Assembly: GCA_013299055.1 (NCBI GenBank)
Contig: JAAFKB010000004.1
Location: forward strand, 25,370-89,369
Reading direction: 5' to 3'
Origin: Sphaerotilus sp.
GTDB taxonomy: Bacteria; Pseudomonadota; Gammaproteobacteria; Burkholderiales; Burkholderiaceae_C
Length of the DNA: 64,000 bases
Positions 36,300-46,343 of the stretch are shown here, piece after piece (position 1 is the first letter of the stretch; every line of letters starts with the position of its first letter). The position numbers and the translations under genes are program-made. The notes below the pieces were generated by a model. The model made no database searches. It saw only the letters and a program-made list of their open reading frames with translations, and had not been told where the DNA came from.

Positions 36300-37450
36300 A
36301 CACGCACATGCTGCCACCTCCCCTGAAGCGTTCCCTCCTGACCCTTGCGCTGGCCGTGTCGGCCGGCCCGGTCCTGGCCCAGGCGGCGCCGTCTAGCGCC
36401 GGTGCGCCCGCATCGGCTTCTGCGCCAGCGACGACCCAGCGCACCACGGTGGAGCAGGACAACCTCTGGGACATCGCCGGCCAGCTCGCCCCCACGCTCG
36501 GGGCCACGCGCCAGCAGGTGATGGTGGCGGTGCTGCGCCGCAATCCGGACGCCTTCGTCAAGGGCAACATCCACCGGCTGCGCCGTGGCGTGCCGCTGGT
36601 GCTGCCGGGACGGGCGCAGGTACTGGCCGAGGACCGTGCGCTGTCGGTGGCGCTGGTGGCGGACCATCTCAAGGCGATGCGCGGTGGACAGGTGCTGGCG
36701 CCGCTGCCACCGGTCTCCGCTGCCTTGACCGGGACTGTGCCGGCGACCCCGGTGGTCCCCCCGGCCGTGCCTGCACCGGCATCGGCCCCGCCGCCGGCCG
36801 CACCCTCTGCCACGCTGCCGGCCAAGGTTCCAGCCCCGGCGTCGGCTGCGTCGGTGGTCGCACCGGCTCCGGCATCCGCTCCAGCGTCTGCTCCGGTCGC
36901 TGCTCCTGCGTCTGCGGTCGAGCAGCCTGTGGCGCCGGCTTCCGCCAACCCGCCCGACACCCGCCCGAGCGACGCCGCTGCCGATGTCCCGGATGCGGCG
37001 TCGGCGGCGGGCGGCAGCGGGGCGGTGCCTGCGGTGCTGCCCTGGCTGCTGGGGCTGGGGGCGGTGGCGGGCGGGCTGATCCTGTGGCGCCGTCGGCGTG
37101 CCGGGTTCCAGCCCGATGCACCGGCCCAGCCCGATTTCAGCCCCACGCTGAGCGCCACCCGCTCGGGTGGCCCGCGCGTGTTCGACATCTCGAATGCCGC
37201 GGCTGAAGTGGCCCGTTCGGTGGAAACGTCGCGGGCGGCCACCCAGCTCGTGCGCAGCGAGCAGTCGCCTGTGGACGAAGTGGATGTCGCCCGGATCGTG
37301 GAGCAGGCGGCCATCAAGCTGGAGATTGCCCGCGCCAGTCTGGACGTGGGGCGCACGGACGCTGCGCGTGCGCTGCTGCAGGCGGTGGTGCGCGAAGGCT
37401 CAGGCCGCCACGCTGCCGAAGCGGCCGAAATCCTCGCCCGCCTCGGCTGA
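36296..37450 (+). CDS. Short FimV-like protein (LysM-like region, one TM, FimV C-terminal motif)
   Basis: 384 residues from GTG at 36296 (overlaps upstream stop), or an ATG at 36308. Signal peptide ending VLAQAA; a FimV N-terminal/LysM-like region (TTVEQDNLWDIAGQL, then RNPDAFVKGNIHRLRRGVPL); Ala/Pro/Ser linker of about 150 residues; one membrane span (AVLPWLLGLGAVAGG); cytosolic FimV C-terminal motif (KLEIARASLDVGRTDAARAL, ending AAEILARLG). FimV proteins bind peptidoglycan and organise poles and type IV pili. It ends the operon and converges with the 37468 gene. Confidence 0.88.
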   Translation: MNTHMLPPPLKRSLLTLALAVSAGPVLAQAAPSSAGAPASASAPATTQRTTVEQDNLWDIAGQLAPTLGATRQQVMVAVLRRNPDAFVKGNIHRLRRGVPLVLPGRAQVLAEDRALSVALVADHLKAMRGGQVLAPLPPVSAALTGTVPATPVVPPAVPAPASAPPPAAPSATLPAKVPAPASAASVVAPAPASAPASAPVAAPASAVEQPVAPASANPPDTRPSDAAADVPDAASAAGGSGAVPAVLPWLLGLGAVAGGLILWRRRRAGFQPDAPAQPDFSPTLSATRSGGPRVFDISNAAAEVARSVETSRAATQLVRSEQSPVDEVDVARIVEQAAIKLEIARASLDVGRTDAARALLQAVVREGSGRHAAEAAEILARLG

Positions 37451-37467
37451 TCCCGCCTGCACCCCGC

Positions 37468-38247
37468 TCAGATCAGCTTGCGGGGCGAAAACTGGCGCGC
37501 CGCCGGGGTCTGCTCCGCGACCCGCACGGCCCGCGTCAGCACCTGGTCGGCATCGATCGGCCCCAGCGCCTCGCACAGCGCCACGTAGAACTGGTGGACC
37601 AGCTGCGACAGCTCGGCCGCCGTCCCGTCCATCACCCAGGCGGCCTGCATCGGCTGGCCCCAGGCATCGCGCACCTGCTTGCGCAGGCCTGGTGACAGGC
37701 GGCTCTGGTCGAGCTGCTCCAGCGCGCTGCTGCGCAGGTCGGACACCGTGCCGGCATGGAAGCGCTGTACCTCGGTGAGCGCGCTGCGCAGCAGCTCGGC
37801 GCAGACAGCCCGCTCCGGTGGCAGTGCCGACACCGGCGGTGGCGCGGGGACTGCCGGTGCCGCCGCCGGAGCGGCCTGCATGGCGGTGGCCACGGGCTGC
37901 AGCGCCGCCGCGGAGGCTGCGACGGGCGGCGGTGGTGCGGGCACCGGCGGTGGTGCGGGGGCCGGTGCGGTGCCGATCTGCATCAGCGGCCACGGGTCCA
38001 TCGGCAGCTCGCTTTCGGGCTGCTTGAGCGCCTTGTAGTAGGCCTCGTAGAGTTTCTTGCGGCTGGCAGCGTCGATGTTGTGGCGCGCCGCTACCTGGTC
38101 GATGTAGCCGATGATGTCCGAGACCGCGTCGCCGCGCATCGACTGGTGCTGCAGGCGCAGCGCGTCCAGCAGCGCGTCCTCCTCCAGCAACGGCGACAGC
38201 ACGGCATAGGCGGCGCGGCGCCGCTGGGACAGGGCTTGGGTGGCCAT
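37468..38247 (-). CDS. Pro/Ala-rich helical protein, unknown, downstream of amtB
   Basis: 259 residues from the ATG at 38247. N-terminal helical region (RRRAAYAVLSPLLEEDALLD), Pro/Ala linker (about residues 95-145), and a helical C-terminal domain (VCAELLRSALTEVQRFH, later LSQLVHQFYVALCEALG) ending RKLI. It starts 4 nt after amtB on the same strand, yet shares the Pro/Ala-linker style of the neighbouring FimV-like and receiver-like proteins with which it converges. Family not recognised. Confidence 0.7.
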   Translation of the reverse strand: MATQALSQRRRAAYAVLSPLLEEDALLDALRLQHQSMRGDAVSDIIGYIDQVAARHNIDAASRKKLYEAYYKALKQPESELPMDPWPLMQIGTAPAPAPPPVPAPPPPVAASAAALQPVATAMQAAPAAAPAVPAPPPVSALPPERAVCAELLRSALTEVQRFHAGTVSDLRSSALEQLDQSRLSPGLRKQVRDAWGQPMQAAWVMDGTAAELSQLVHQFYVALCEALGPIDADQVLTRAVRVAEQTPAARQFSPRKLI

Positions 38248-38251
38248 GCGC

Positions 38252-39466
<1,215 letters not shown>

Positions 39467-39500
39467 GGACACGCGCCCCGCAGTGTTGAGGCGGGTCAAG

Positions 39501-39518
39501 ACGCAAGGGTGATGCCAG
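39501..39518 (-). promoter_or_regulatory. Sigma-54 (RpoN) promoter of amtB
   Basis: On the minus strand: CTGGCATCACCCTTGCGT. It has GG and GC elements exactly 10 nt apart, as in the consensus TGGCAC-N5-TTGC. The transcription start would fall near 39491, giving a leader of about 25 nt before the ATG at 39466. Sigma-54 control of amtB is established in many proteobacteria. Confidence 0.8.
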
Positions 39519-39634
39519 CAGAATCAGGGATTTGCGGCACCTGCAAGTGAAAAAATCACACATGAAGGTGTGTCGTATGTCACGCCTGCAAAACGCCTGT
39601 TGCGCCCGTTCACGTCTGTGCTCCACATGGGTGC

Positions 39635-39666
39635 GCACCAATTAAGTGCTAGCACCAAAATGGAGC
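39635..39666. promoter_or_regulatory. Two NtrC binding-site matches upstream of amtB
   Basis: Site 1, GCACCAATTAAGTGC (39635-39649), fits the NtrC consensus GCACY-N5-RGTGC exactly. Site 2 (39652-39666) is GCACC-N5-GGAGC with one mismatch in the right arm. They lie about 130-160 bp upstream of the sigma-54 promoter, a usual enhancer distance, and just before the cysM stop codon. Confidence 0.7.
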
Positions 39667-39691
39667 GTTCCGAGGTTCGCCGCGCTGGTGC

Positions 39692-40597
39692 TCAGGCGGG
39701 GAACACGCCGGTCGAGAGGTAGCGGTCGCCACGGTCGCAGACGATGAAGACGATGGTGGCGTTGCGCACCTGCTGGGAGAGCTGCAGCGCCGCCCAGCAG
39801 GCGCCCGCGGCCGAGATGCCGGCGAACAGCCCTTCCTCGCGGGCCATGCGGCGGGCCATGTCCTCGGCATCGGCCTGGCTGACCAGCACCAGCTCGTCCA
39901 CGCGGCGCGGCTCGTAGATCTTGGGCAGGTAGGCTTCCGGCCACTTGCGGATGCCGGGGATGCGCGAGCCTTCGGACGGTTGCGCACCGAGGATGCGCAC
40001 CGCCGGGTTCTGTTCCTTGAGGTAGCGCGAGGTGCCGGTGATGGTGCCGGTGGTGCCCATGGCGCTGACGAAGTGGGTGATCTGGCCAGCGGTGTCCTGC
40101 CAGAGTTCCGGGCCGGTGGTCTCGTAGTGGATGCGCGGGTTGTCGGCGTTGGCGAACTGGTCGAGCACGCGGCCCTTGCCGTCGCGGGCCATCTGCTCGG
40201 CGAGGTCGCGCGCATATTCCATGCCGCCGGCCTTGGGGGTGAGGATGAGTTCGGCGCCAAACGCCTTCATGGTCTGGGCGCGCTCGATCGACAAGTCCTC
40301 CGGCATGATCAGCACCATCCGGTAGCCGCGCACCGCTGCGGCCATGGCCAGCGCGATGCCGGTGTTGCCGGAGGTGGCTTCGATCAGCGTGTCGCCGGGC
40401 TGGATCTCGCCGCGTTCCTCGGCGCGGCGGATCATGCTGATGGCGGGGCGGTCCTTCACCGAGCCGGCCGGGTTGTTGCCTTCGAGCTTGGCCAGCACGA
40501 CGTTGCCACGCTCGGCGGCGTCCGCGCCGGGCAGGCGTTGCAGGCGCACGAGCGGGGTGCGGCCGATCACGTCTTCGATGGTCTGGTAGGCGGGCAT
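39692..40597 (-). CDS. cysM: Cysteine synthase B (O-acetylserine sulfhydrylase)
   Basis: 301 residues from the ATG at 40597. The PLP lysine lies in NNPAGSVKDRPA and the phosphate loop in EATSGNTGIALA. GTTGTITGTSRYL and the CysM-type RRVDEL/ARRMAREEG segments favour CysM over CysK. CysM makes cysteine from O-acetylserine with sulfide or thiosulfate. An upstream in-frame extension would run into the divergent tRNA-Leu gene and is rejected. Confidence 0.95.
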   Translation of the reverse strand: MPAYQTIEDVIGRTPLVRLQRLPGADAAERGNVVLAKLEGNNPAGSVKDRPAISMIRRAEERGEIQPGDTLIEATSGNTGIALAMAAAVRGYRMVLIMPEDLSIERAQTMKAFGAELILTPKAGGMEYARDLAEQMARDGKGRVLDQFANADNPRIHYETTGPELWQDTAGQITHFVSAMGTTGTITGTSRYLKEQNPAVRILGAQPSEGSRIPGIRKWPEAYLPKIYEPRRVDELVLVSQADAEDMARRMAREEGLFAGISAAGACWAALQLSQQVRNATIVFIVCDRGDRYLSTGVFPA

Positions 40598-40651
40598 GGG
40601 GTCGTGTCTCCGGCAAAGGGTGCAGCGTCGTGGCGGCACATTCTGGCATGC

Positions 40652-40657
40652 CATAAT
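40652..40657 (+). promoter_or_regulatory. Candidate -10 box of tRNA-Leu
   Basis: CATAAT lies 37 nt before the tRNA 5' end, in the gap divergent from cysM. No clear -35. Confidence 0.3.
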
Positions 40658-40694
40658 CGTGGCTTCGCGCACCACGCAGCGCGAAGCCCCACCT

Positions 40695-40782
40695 GCCGGA
40701 GTGGCGAAATCGGTAGACGCAGCGGATTCAAAATCCGCCGCCCTCAACAGGCGTGCCGGTTCGAGTCCGGCCTCCGGCACCA
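40695..40782 (+). tRNA. tRNA-Leu (CAA anticodon)
   Basis: Class II tRNA with a long variable arm. The acceptor GCCGGAG pairs with CTCCGGC, the anticodon arm is GCGGA-TTCAAAA-TCCGC giving CAA, and the T arm has GTTCGAGTC. CCA is encoded at 40780-40782. Reads UUG. It lies just before the rhomboid gene. Confidence 0.97.
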
Positions 40783-40844
40783 GTGCACCAGGCCATGTCA
40801 GGCGCTTGCGTCGCCTTGCTCTCACCCTCTCAGAGAGTTTTCTC

Positions 40845-41450
40845 ATGCCCCACATCCCCCCCATCACCAAGGCCCTGATGTTGATCTGCACGGCGATGTA
40901 TTGCCTGCAGATGCTCACCGGGTATTGGGTTGAGGTGCTGTTCGCGCTGTGGCCCCTGGGCAGCGAGCAGTTCATGCCGTGGCAGCTGATCACCTATGCC
41001 TTCCTGCACGGCAGCATGGGCCACCTGTTCTTCAACATGCTCGGCCTGTGGATGTTCGGCGCCGAGCTGGAAACGGTCTGGGGCCGCCACCGCTACCTGC
41101 AGTTCCTCGCCGCCAGCGCGCTGGCGGGTGGGGTGGTCCAGCTGCTGGTGGTCAGCCTGGGCGCGACGGGGGGCGGGCCGACGCTCGGAGCGTCCGGCGC
41201 GCTGTACGGACTGCTGATGGCCTTCGGGATGATGTTCCCGGACCGCACGATCATGCCGCTGTTCCCGCCCATCCCGATGAAGGCCAAGGTCTTCGTGCTG
41301 GTGTTCGGCGGGATGGAGCTGCTGTTCGGGCTGGCGGGCGGCGGTGGCGTGGCCCACTTCGCGCACCTGGGCGGCATGCTGGGCGGCTGGCTGATGCTGC
41401 GCTACTGGCGCGGGCTGCCGCCGTTCCCGCCGAAGCAGCGCCGTCGCTGA
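40845..41450 (+). CDS. Rhomboid family intramembrane serine protease
   Basis: 201 residues with about six spans. Catalytic Ser lies in GASGALYGLL and the catalytic His in HFAHLGGMLGGW. The family motifs FLHGSMGHLFFNM (HxxxGHxxxN) and WGRHRYL are also present. Cleaves membrane-anchored substrates; the target is unknown. The downstream epimerase gene converges with it, meeting end to end. Confidence 0.92.
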   Translation: MPHIPPITKALMLICTAMYCLQMLTGYWVEVLFALWPLGSEQFMPWQLITYAFLHGSMGHLFFNMLGLWMFGAELETVWGRHRYLQFLAASALAGGVVQLLVVSLGATGGGPTLGASGALYGLLMAFGMMFPDRTIMPLFPPIPMKAKVFVLVFGGMELLFGLAGGGGVAHFAHLGGMLGGWLMLRYWRGLPPFPPKQRRR

Positions 41451-42383
41451 TCAGGCGAGCAACCCGGTGCTGACCTCCGGGTAGCGCAGCACCACCCGCA
41501 GTTCCCGCTTCATCCGCTGGTTGTCCAGTCGGCGTGATTCGCTCATGAAGCTCAGCAGCATCGGACTGAGCTGCTCGCGTGCCTGTGCGCGCGTGATGCG
41601 CGGCGGCAGCGGCAGGCCGCACAGCTGCGCCGCGAGGTCAAAGTAATCCCCCATCTTCAGCTCCGTGTCGTCGCAGGCGTGCCAGACGCGCTGCGGCCGC
41701 CCGCGCAGCAGGGCCGCCACGCACAGCCGCGCCAGATCGTCGGCGTGGATGTGGTTGGTGTAGACATCGTCGGCGGGCTGCAGCACGGGCGTGCCACGCG
41801 CCAGCCTCTCACGGGGATGGCCGCCGGGGCGGTCGCCCGCGTAGATGCCGGGGATGCGCAGGATCGACGCCGTCACGCCGTGGCGCAGCGCCCAGCCGCG
41901 CAGCGTGGATTCGGCGGCGACGCGGCGCCGCGCCCGTGCATTGACCGGCGCGACGGGGCGGGTCTCGTCGAAGCGGGCACCACCCGTGTCGCCGTAGACA
42001 CCGGTGGTGCTGCCATAGACGATGCGCTGGCAGGTGGCGTGGCGCCCGAGGGCCTGCAGCAAGTGGCGGGTGCGCGGATCGTCCGCGCCGGTGGATGGCG
42101 GCGGCGCCAGGTGCAGCACGCGCGGAGCCAGTGCCGCCAGCCGGCGCAGCGTGGTGGGCGTGTCCAGGTTGCCGAGCAGGGGAGTCAGCCCGAGCTGGCG
42201 CAGCGGCGCAGCGCGCTCGGGCCGCGAGGTCAGCGCCCGCACGGCCCAGCGCCCGCCGAGGGCCTGCACCACGCGCTGTCCGACATCGCCGCAGCCGACG
42301 ACGAGCAGCCGCGGGCGGCGCATGGCACGCAGGGGACGCGGCGGGGCAGGGCGGGCGGCGCGCAGGGGGGTGGGACGGGGCAT
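41451..42383 (-). CDS. NAD(P)-dependent epimerase/SDR-family protein (YeeZ-like)
   Basis: 310 residues from the ATG at 42383, or 290 from the ATG at 42323, immediately before the Rossmann motif VVGCGDVGQRVVQAL. Later STTGVYGD and RIPGIYAGDR are extended-SDR active-site and sugar-region signatures. The N-terminal Arg/Pro stretch of the longer form looks non-conserved, so 42323 may be correct. Substrate unknown; homologues are called nucleoside-diphosphate-sugar epimerases. Confidence 0.82.
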   Translation of the reverse strand: MPRPTPLRAARPAPPRPLRAMRRPRLLVVGCGDVGQRVVQALGGRWAVRALTSRPERAAPLRQLGLTPLLGNLDTPTTLRRLAALAPRVLHLAPPPSTGADDPRTRHLLQALGRHATCQRIVYGSTTGVYGDTGGARFDETRPVAPVNARARRRVAAESTLRGWALRHGVTASILRIPGIYAGDRPGGHPRERLARGTPVLQPADDVYTNHIHADDLARLCVAALLRGRPQRVWHACDDTELKMGDYFDLAAQLCGLPLPPRITRAQAREQLSPMLLSFMSESRRLDNQRMKRELRVVLRYPEVSTGLLA

Positions 42384-42493
42384 GGTGCGGGGGCTTTCGG
42401 GGACGGTGCGGCACAATCTCGCCCGCGGCGAGATGGCCGCGGACCATGGACAGCGCCAGGACGGCTGACCAAGAGGCGCAGAGGATACGAGCA

Positions 42494-43519
42494 ATGACTT
42501 TCACGGTGACAGTGCAGCCCGCAGGCCGCAGCTTCGAGGTGGCCCGCGACGAGGCGATGCTGCCGGCGGCGATCCGCCAGGGCATCGGGCTGCCCTATGG
42601 CTGCAAGGACGGGGCGTGCGGCTCCTGCAAGAGCCGGCTGCTCGAAGGGCGGGTGATCCACGGCGCCCACCAGGCCAAGGCGCTCAGCGAGGCCGAAGAG
42701 GCGGCCGGACTGGTCCTGACCTGCTGCGCCACGCCGCAGACCGACTGTGTGGTCGAGTCGCGTCAGGTCACGTCGGTGGGCCAGTTCCCGGTGCTCAAGA
42801 TGCCGGTGCGGGTCACGACGATCGTGCGCCGTGCGCCGGACGTGGCGGTGCTGACGCTGCAGCTGCCGGGCAACCAGGTGTTCCAGTACCACGCGGGCCA
42901 GTACGTCGAGTTCATCCTGCGCGATGGCGCACGGCGCAGCTATTCGATGGCCAGCGCGCCCGAGACGGCGCAGGGCCAGATGGAACTCCACATCCGCCAC
43001 ATGCCCGGCGGACGCTTCACCGACCACGTCTTCGGGGCGATGAAGGAGCGCGAGATCCTGCGTGTGGAAGGCCCGTTCGGCAGCTTCTTCCTGCGCGAGG
43101 ACAGCGCCAGGCCGGTGGTGCTGCTGGCCTCCGGCACGGGATTCGCGCCGATCAAGGCGCTGGTCGAGCACATGGCCGCGCGCGGGATGGCGCGTGAGGC
43201 GGTGCTGTACTGGGGTTGCCGCAGCCAGGCCGATCTCTACCTGCACGACTGGGCGGTGGCGCAGGCGGCGGCCCTGCCGTGGCTGCGCTACGTGCCGGTG
43301 CTGTCGGAGCCGGGGGCGGACTGGACGGGACGCACCGGGTTTGTCCACCGGGCGGTGATGGCCGACCTGCCGGACCTGTCGGGGCACCAGGTCTATGCCT
43401 GCGGGGTGCCGGTCATGGTGCAGTCGGCGCAGCGCGAGTTCGTGGCGCAGTGCGGGCTGCCGGAAGAGGAGTTCTACGCCGACGCCTTCACCAGCGAGGC
43501 GGACAAGCACGGCGCCTGA
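42494..43519 (+). CDS. 2Fe-2S/FAD oxidoreductase (AscD or phenol-hydroxylase-reductase type)
   Basis: 341 residues. Plant-type ferredoxin domain at the N-terminus (YGCKDGACGSCKSRLLEG with a later LTCCATPQ), FAD domain (RRSYSMASAP), and NAD(P)H domain (LLASGTGFAPIKALVEH), ending VYACGVPVMV. It passes electrons from NAD(P)H to a partner oxygenase or dehydratase. Often annotated CDP-6-deoxy-delta-3,4-glucoseen reductase in Burkholderiales, but the partner is not encoded here. Confidence 0.92.
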   Translation: MTFTVTVQPAGRSFEVARDEAMLPAAIRQGIGLPYGCKDGACGSCKSRLLEGRVIHGAHQAKALSEAEEAAGLVLTCCATPQTDCVVESRQVTSVGQFPVLKMPVRVTTIVRRAPDVAVLTLQLPGNQVFQYHAGQYVEFILRDGARRSYSMASAPETAQGQMELHIRHMPGGRFTDHVFGAMKEREILRVEGPFGSFFLREDSARPVVLLASGTGFAPIKALVEHMAARGMAREAVLYWGCRSQADLYLHDWAVAQAAALPWLRYVPVLSEPGADWTGRTGFVHRAVMADLPDLSGHQVYACGVPVMVQSAQREFVAQCGLPEEEFYADAFTSEADKHGA

Positions 43520-43538
43520 GGCGAGGGCTGACCAATGC

Positions 43539-43564
43539 AAAAAGCCCGCCGAAGCGGGCCTTTG
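43539..43564. terminator. Bidirectional rho-independent terminator
   Basis: GCCCGC-CGAA-GCGGGC hairpin (43544-43559) flanked by an A-run on one side and CTTT on the other. It lies between the convergent reductase and rpsT genes and can serve both strands. Confidence 0.75.
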
Positions 43565-43587
43565 CGGTGATCCACCCGGATCAAACT

Positions 43588-43896
43588 TCAGGCAGCGGCA
43601 GCCACCGCCAGGGCCTTGACCTTGGCAGACAGGCGGCTCTTGATGCGAGCGGCCTTGTTCTTGTGGAAGATGCCCTTGTCGGCGATCGAGTCGATCACGG
43701 CCTGGGCGGACTTGAAGGTGTCGCCAGCCTTGGACTTGTCACCGGTGGCAACAGCCTTCAGCACGCCCTTGACGGCGGTGCGGAACTGCGAGCGCAGCGA
43801 GGTGTTCGCGGCGTTCAGCTTGACGTCCTGACGGGCGCGCTTGCGGCCCGAGGCAATGCGGACGGTCTTCTTCTTGGCTTTGGAAGCGGTGGCCAT
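43588..43896 (-). CDS. rpsT: 30S ribosomal protein S20
   Basis: 102 residues from the ATG at 43896. Basic N-terminus [20 protein letters not shown] and [17 protein letters not shown] helix match S20. Binds 16S rRNA early in small-subunit assembly. An upstream longer frame is rejected because the family N-terminus begins here. Shares the intergenic promoter region with murJ. Confidence 0.97.
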   Translation of the reverse strand: MATASKAKKKTVRIASGRKRARQDVKLNAANTSLRSQFRTAVKGVLKAVATGDKSKAGDTFKSAQAVIDSIADKGIFHKNKAARIKSRLSAKVKALAVAAAA

Positions 43897-43933
43897 AAAT
43901 GTGTCTCGTGTTCCGGGTGGAGGAAAGCCTAGC

Positions 43934-43950
43934 AGTATAGCATGGATAAT
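43934..43950. promoter_or_regulatory. Divergent rpsT/murJ -10 candidates
   Basis: TATACT on the minus strand (43934-43939) is a likely rpsT -10, with a leader of about 30 nt that contains TTTCCTCC-like pyrimidines and AGGA near the start. GATAAT on the plus strand (43945-43950) may serve murJ. -35 boxes are weak. Confidence 0.4.
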
Positions 43951-43991
43951 CGCAGGCTTTGCGACCGACAACCCCCGCCCCTCTGCCACCC

Positions 43992-45551
43992 ATGAGCCTG
44001 CTACGTTCTGCCTCTGTCGTGTCCGCGCTCACGCTGGCTTCCCGGATCACCGGGCTGGTCCGCGAACAGCTCATCGCCGCGGCCTTCGGGGCCAGCAGCG
44101 CCACCGATGCCTTCCAGGTTGCCTTCCGCATTCCCAATCTGCTGCGTCGCCTCTTCGCCGAAGGTGCCTTTTCTCAAGCCTTCGTGCCCATCCTGGCCGC
44201 ATCACGCACCACCCACGGCGACGAGGCCACACAGACGCTGATCGACGCGGTGGCGACGGTATTGCTGTGGGCGCTGGTGGGGGTGTGCGCGCTGGGCGTG
44301 GTGGGTGCGCCGGTGCTGGTGTGGGGGATGGCGTCCGGTCTGCCGGCGGAGGCGCAGGCCTCGGCCACGGTGATGACGCGGCTGATGTTCCCCTACATCG
44401 GCTGCATGTCGCTGGTGGCGCTGTCGGCGGGCATCCTGAATTCGTGGAAGCGGTTCGCGGTGCCAGCGGCCACGCCCGTGCTGCTGAACCTGAGCGTGAT
44501 CGCGGCGGCCTGGCTGCTGGCGCCCCGCTTTCCGCAGTGGGGCATCCCGTCGGTGTATGCGCTGGCGGTGGGGGTGATGCTGGGTGGCCTGCTGCAGCTG
44601 GGGGTGCAGCTGCCGGCCCTGCGCCGCGTGGGCGTGATGCCGCGACTGGGCTTCACCGTGGGCGCCTTCCGGCGGGCCTGGGCGCACGAGGGCGTCCACC
44701 GCATCCTCCGGCAGATGGCCCCGGCGCTGCTCGGCGTGTCGGTGGCGCAGCTGTCGCTGCTGGTGAACACGCAGATCGCCTCGCACCTGCGGCCCGGCTC
44801 GGTGTCCTGGTTGACCTACGCCGACCGGCTGATGGAGTTCCCGACCGCGCTGCTGGGCGTGGCGATGGGGGTGGTGCTGCTGCCGCAGCTGTCGGCCGCG
44901 CAGGCCAAGGGCGACACCGAGCGTTATTCGGCCCTGCTCGACTGGGGCCTGCGGCTGGTGGTGCTGCTGGCGCTGCCGTGCGCGCTGGCGCTGCTGGTGT
45001 TTCCGCAGCCGCTGGTGGCCATCCTGTACCACTACGGCGCCTTCACCGCCGAGGACGTGCGCCAGACCGTCATCGCGCTGATGGGCTATGGCGCGGGGCT
45101 GATGGGGCTGGTGGCGATCAAGGTGCTGGCGCCGGGCTTCTACGCCAAGCAGGACATCCGCACCCCGGTGCGCATCGCCATCACCGTGCTGGTGCTGACG
45201 CAGGGGCTGAACGTGGTGTTCGTGCCGTGGCTCGGACACGCGGGGCTGGCGCTGTCCATCGGGCTGGCAGCGCTGGTGAACGCGACCTGGCTGCTGATCG
45301 GCCTGCGCCAGCGGGGCAGCTACCAGCCGTCACCGGGCTGGCTGGGCTTCGGGCTGCGTGTCGTGGCGGGCTGCGCCGTGATGGCCGCAGGGCTGGCCTG
45401 GGCGGCACAGGCCATCGACTGGATCGGGCTGCGCGCCCAGCCGGGCGTGCGGGTGGCGGTGCTGGCCGGGGTGCTGGCCGCGGCGGCGGGTGTGTACTTC
45501 GGCGTCTTGCGTCTGGCGGGACTGGATTTGCGGCAATTTGCACGCCGATGA
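43992..45551 (+). CDS. murJ: Lipid II flippase MurJ (MviN)
   Basis: 519 residues with about fourteen membrane spans. The N-terminus [26 protein letters not shown] and the [20 protein letters not shown] motif match MurJ. It flips lipid II across the inner membrane for peptidoglycan synthesis. Start at 43992 by family N-terminus. Adjacent to rpsT, as commonly seen in betaproteobacteria. Confidence 0.97.
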   Translation: MSLLRSASVVSALTLASRITGLVREQLIAAAFGASSATDAFQVAFRIPNLLRRLFAEGAFSQAFVPILAASRTTHGDEATQTLIDAVATVLLWALVGVCALGVVGAPVLVWGMASGLPAEAQASATVMTRLMFPYIGCMSLVALSAGILNSWKRFAVPAATPVLLNLSVIAAAWLLAPRFPQWGIPSVYALAVGVMLGGLLQLGVQLPALRRVGVMPRLGFTVGAFRRAWAHEGVHRILRQMAPALLGVSVAQLSLLVNTQIASHLRPGSVSWLTYADRLMEFPTALLGVAMGVVLLPQLSAAQAKGDTERYSALLDWGLRLVVLLALPCALALLVFPQPLVAILYHYGAFTAEDVRQTVIALMGYGAGLMGLVAIKVLAPGFYAKQDIRTPVRIAITVLVLTQGLNVVFVPWLGHAGLALSIGLAALVNATWLLIGLRQRGSYQPSPGWLGFGLRVVAGCAVMAAGLAWAAQAIDWIGLRAQPGVRVAVLAGVLAAAAGVYFGVLRLAGLDLRQFARR

Positions 45552-45575
45552 CGCCCGACCGATACACTTTCGTCC

Positions 45576-46340
45576 ATGGAGTGCCCCACGCCGTCCCCGC
45601 TGGACTATTTCGCCGCTCTGGTGTCCGATGACGACAGCCTGTCGCTGACCGAGGCGGCCGGTGCCATCGCCATGGCCGAACATCCGGGGCTGGACCCGGC
45701 GGCACTGCAGACCGAACTCGACCAGCTTGCCCAGCGGCTGCGCCAGCGCCTGCCGGCGGACGCAGGTGCCGTGCAGCGGGTGCGGGCGCTGCACCAGTTC
45801 TTCTACCGCGACCTGGGCTTCGGCGCCAACGCCAACGACCAGCGCGACCTCGGCAACAGCCACCTGCACACCGTGCTGCAGCGTCGGCGTGGGCTGCCGA
45901 TCGCGCTGGCGGTGCTTTACCTCGAACTCGCCGGGCAGATCGGGCTGCAGGCGGACGGCATTTCCTTCCCCGGCCACTTCCTGGTCAAGCTGCACCTGCC
46001 GCTGGGCGAGGCGGTGATCGACCCGGTGGATGGACGTTCGCTGACCCGCGCCGAGCTGGAAGCGCGGCTGGACCCCTACCTCGACCCTGTGGCGCGGCAT
46101 GGCCCTGCTCGGGGGCTGGGCGCCGGCGCGCTGCTGAACGAGTACCTGCAGCCCGCCTCCGCCCGCGAGATCCTGTCGCGCATGCTGCGCAACCTGGCGC
46201 GGCTGCACAGCGAGCACTGCGACCTGCCGCGCCTGCTGGAGATCCAGCAGCGCCAGGTGGTGCTGGAGCCAGATGACGCCGTGCTGGTGCTGGCGCTGCA
46301 CCGCACCCGTCTGGCGCTGGGCCAACCCACTGGTGGCTGA
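45576..46340 (+). CDS. SirB1 family protein (transglutaminase-like/TPR)
   Basis: 254 residues. The core matches SirB1/TIGR: FFYRDLGFGANANDQRDLGNSHLHTVLQRRRGLPIAL, followed by FPGHFLVKL and a C-terminal tetratricopeptide-like region. The N-terminal part is the SirB1_N domain. Molecular role uncertain; relatives are linked to regulation or to protein-modification enzymes. TACACT at 45563-45568 is 7 nt before the ATG, without a Shine-Dalgarno. Confidence 0.88.
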   Translation: MECPTPSPLDYFAALVSDDDSLSLTEAAGAIAMAEHPGLDPAALQTELDQLAQRLRQRLPADAGAVQRVRALHQFFYRDLGFGANANDQRDLGNSHLHTVLQRRRGLPIALAVLYLELAGQIGLQADGISFPGHFLVKLHLPLGEAVIDPVDGRSLTRAELEARLDPYLDPVARHGPARGLGAGALLNEYLQPASAREILSRMLRNLARLHSEHCDLPRLLEIQQRQVVLEPDDAVLVLALHRTRLALGQPTGG

Positions 46341-46343
46341 CAC

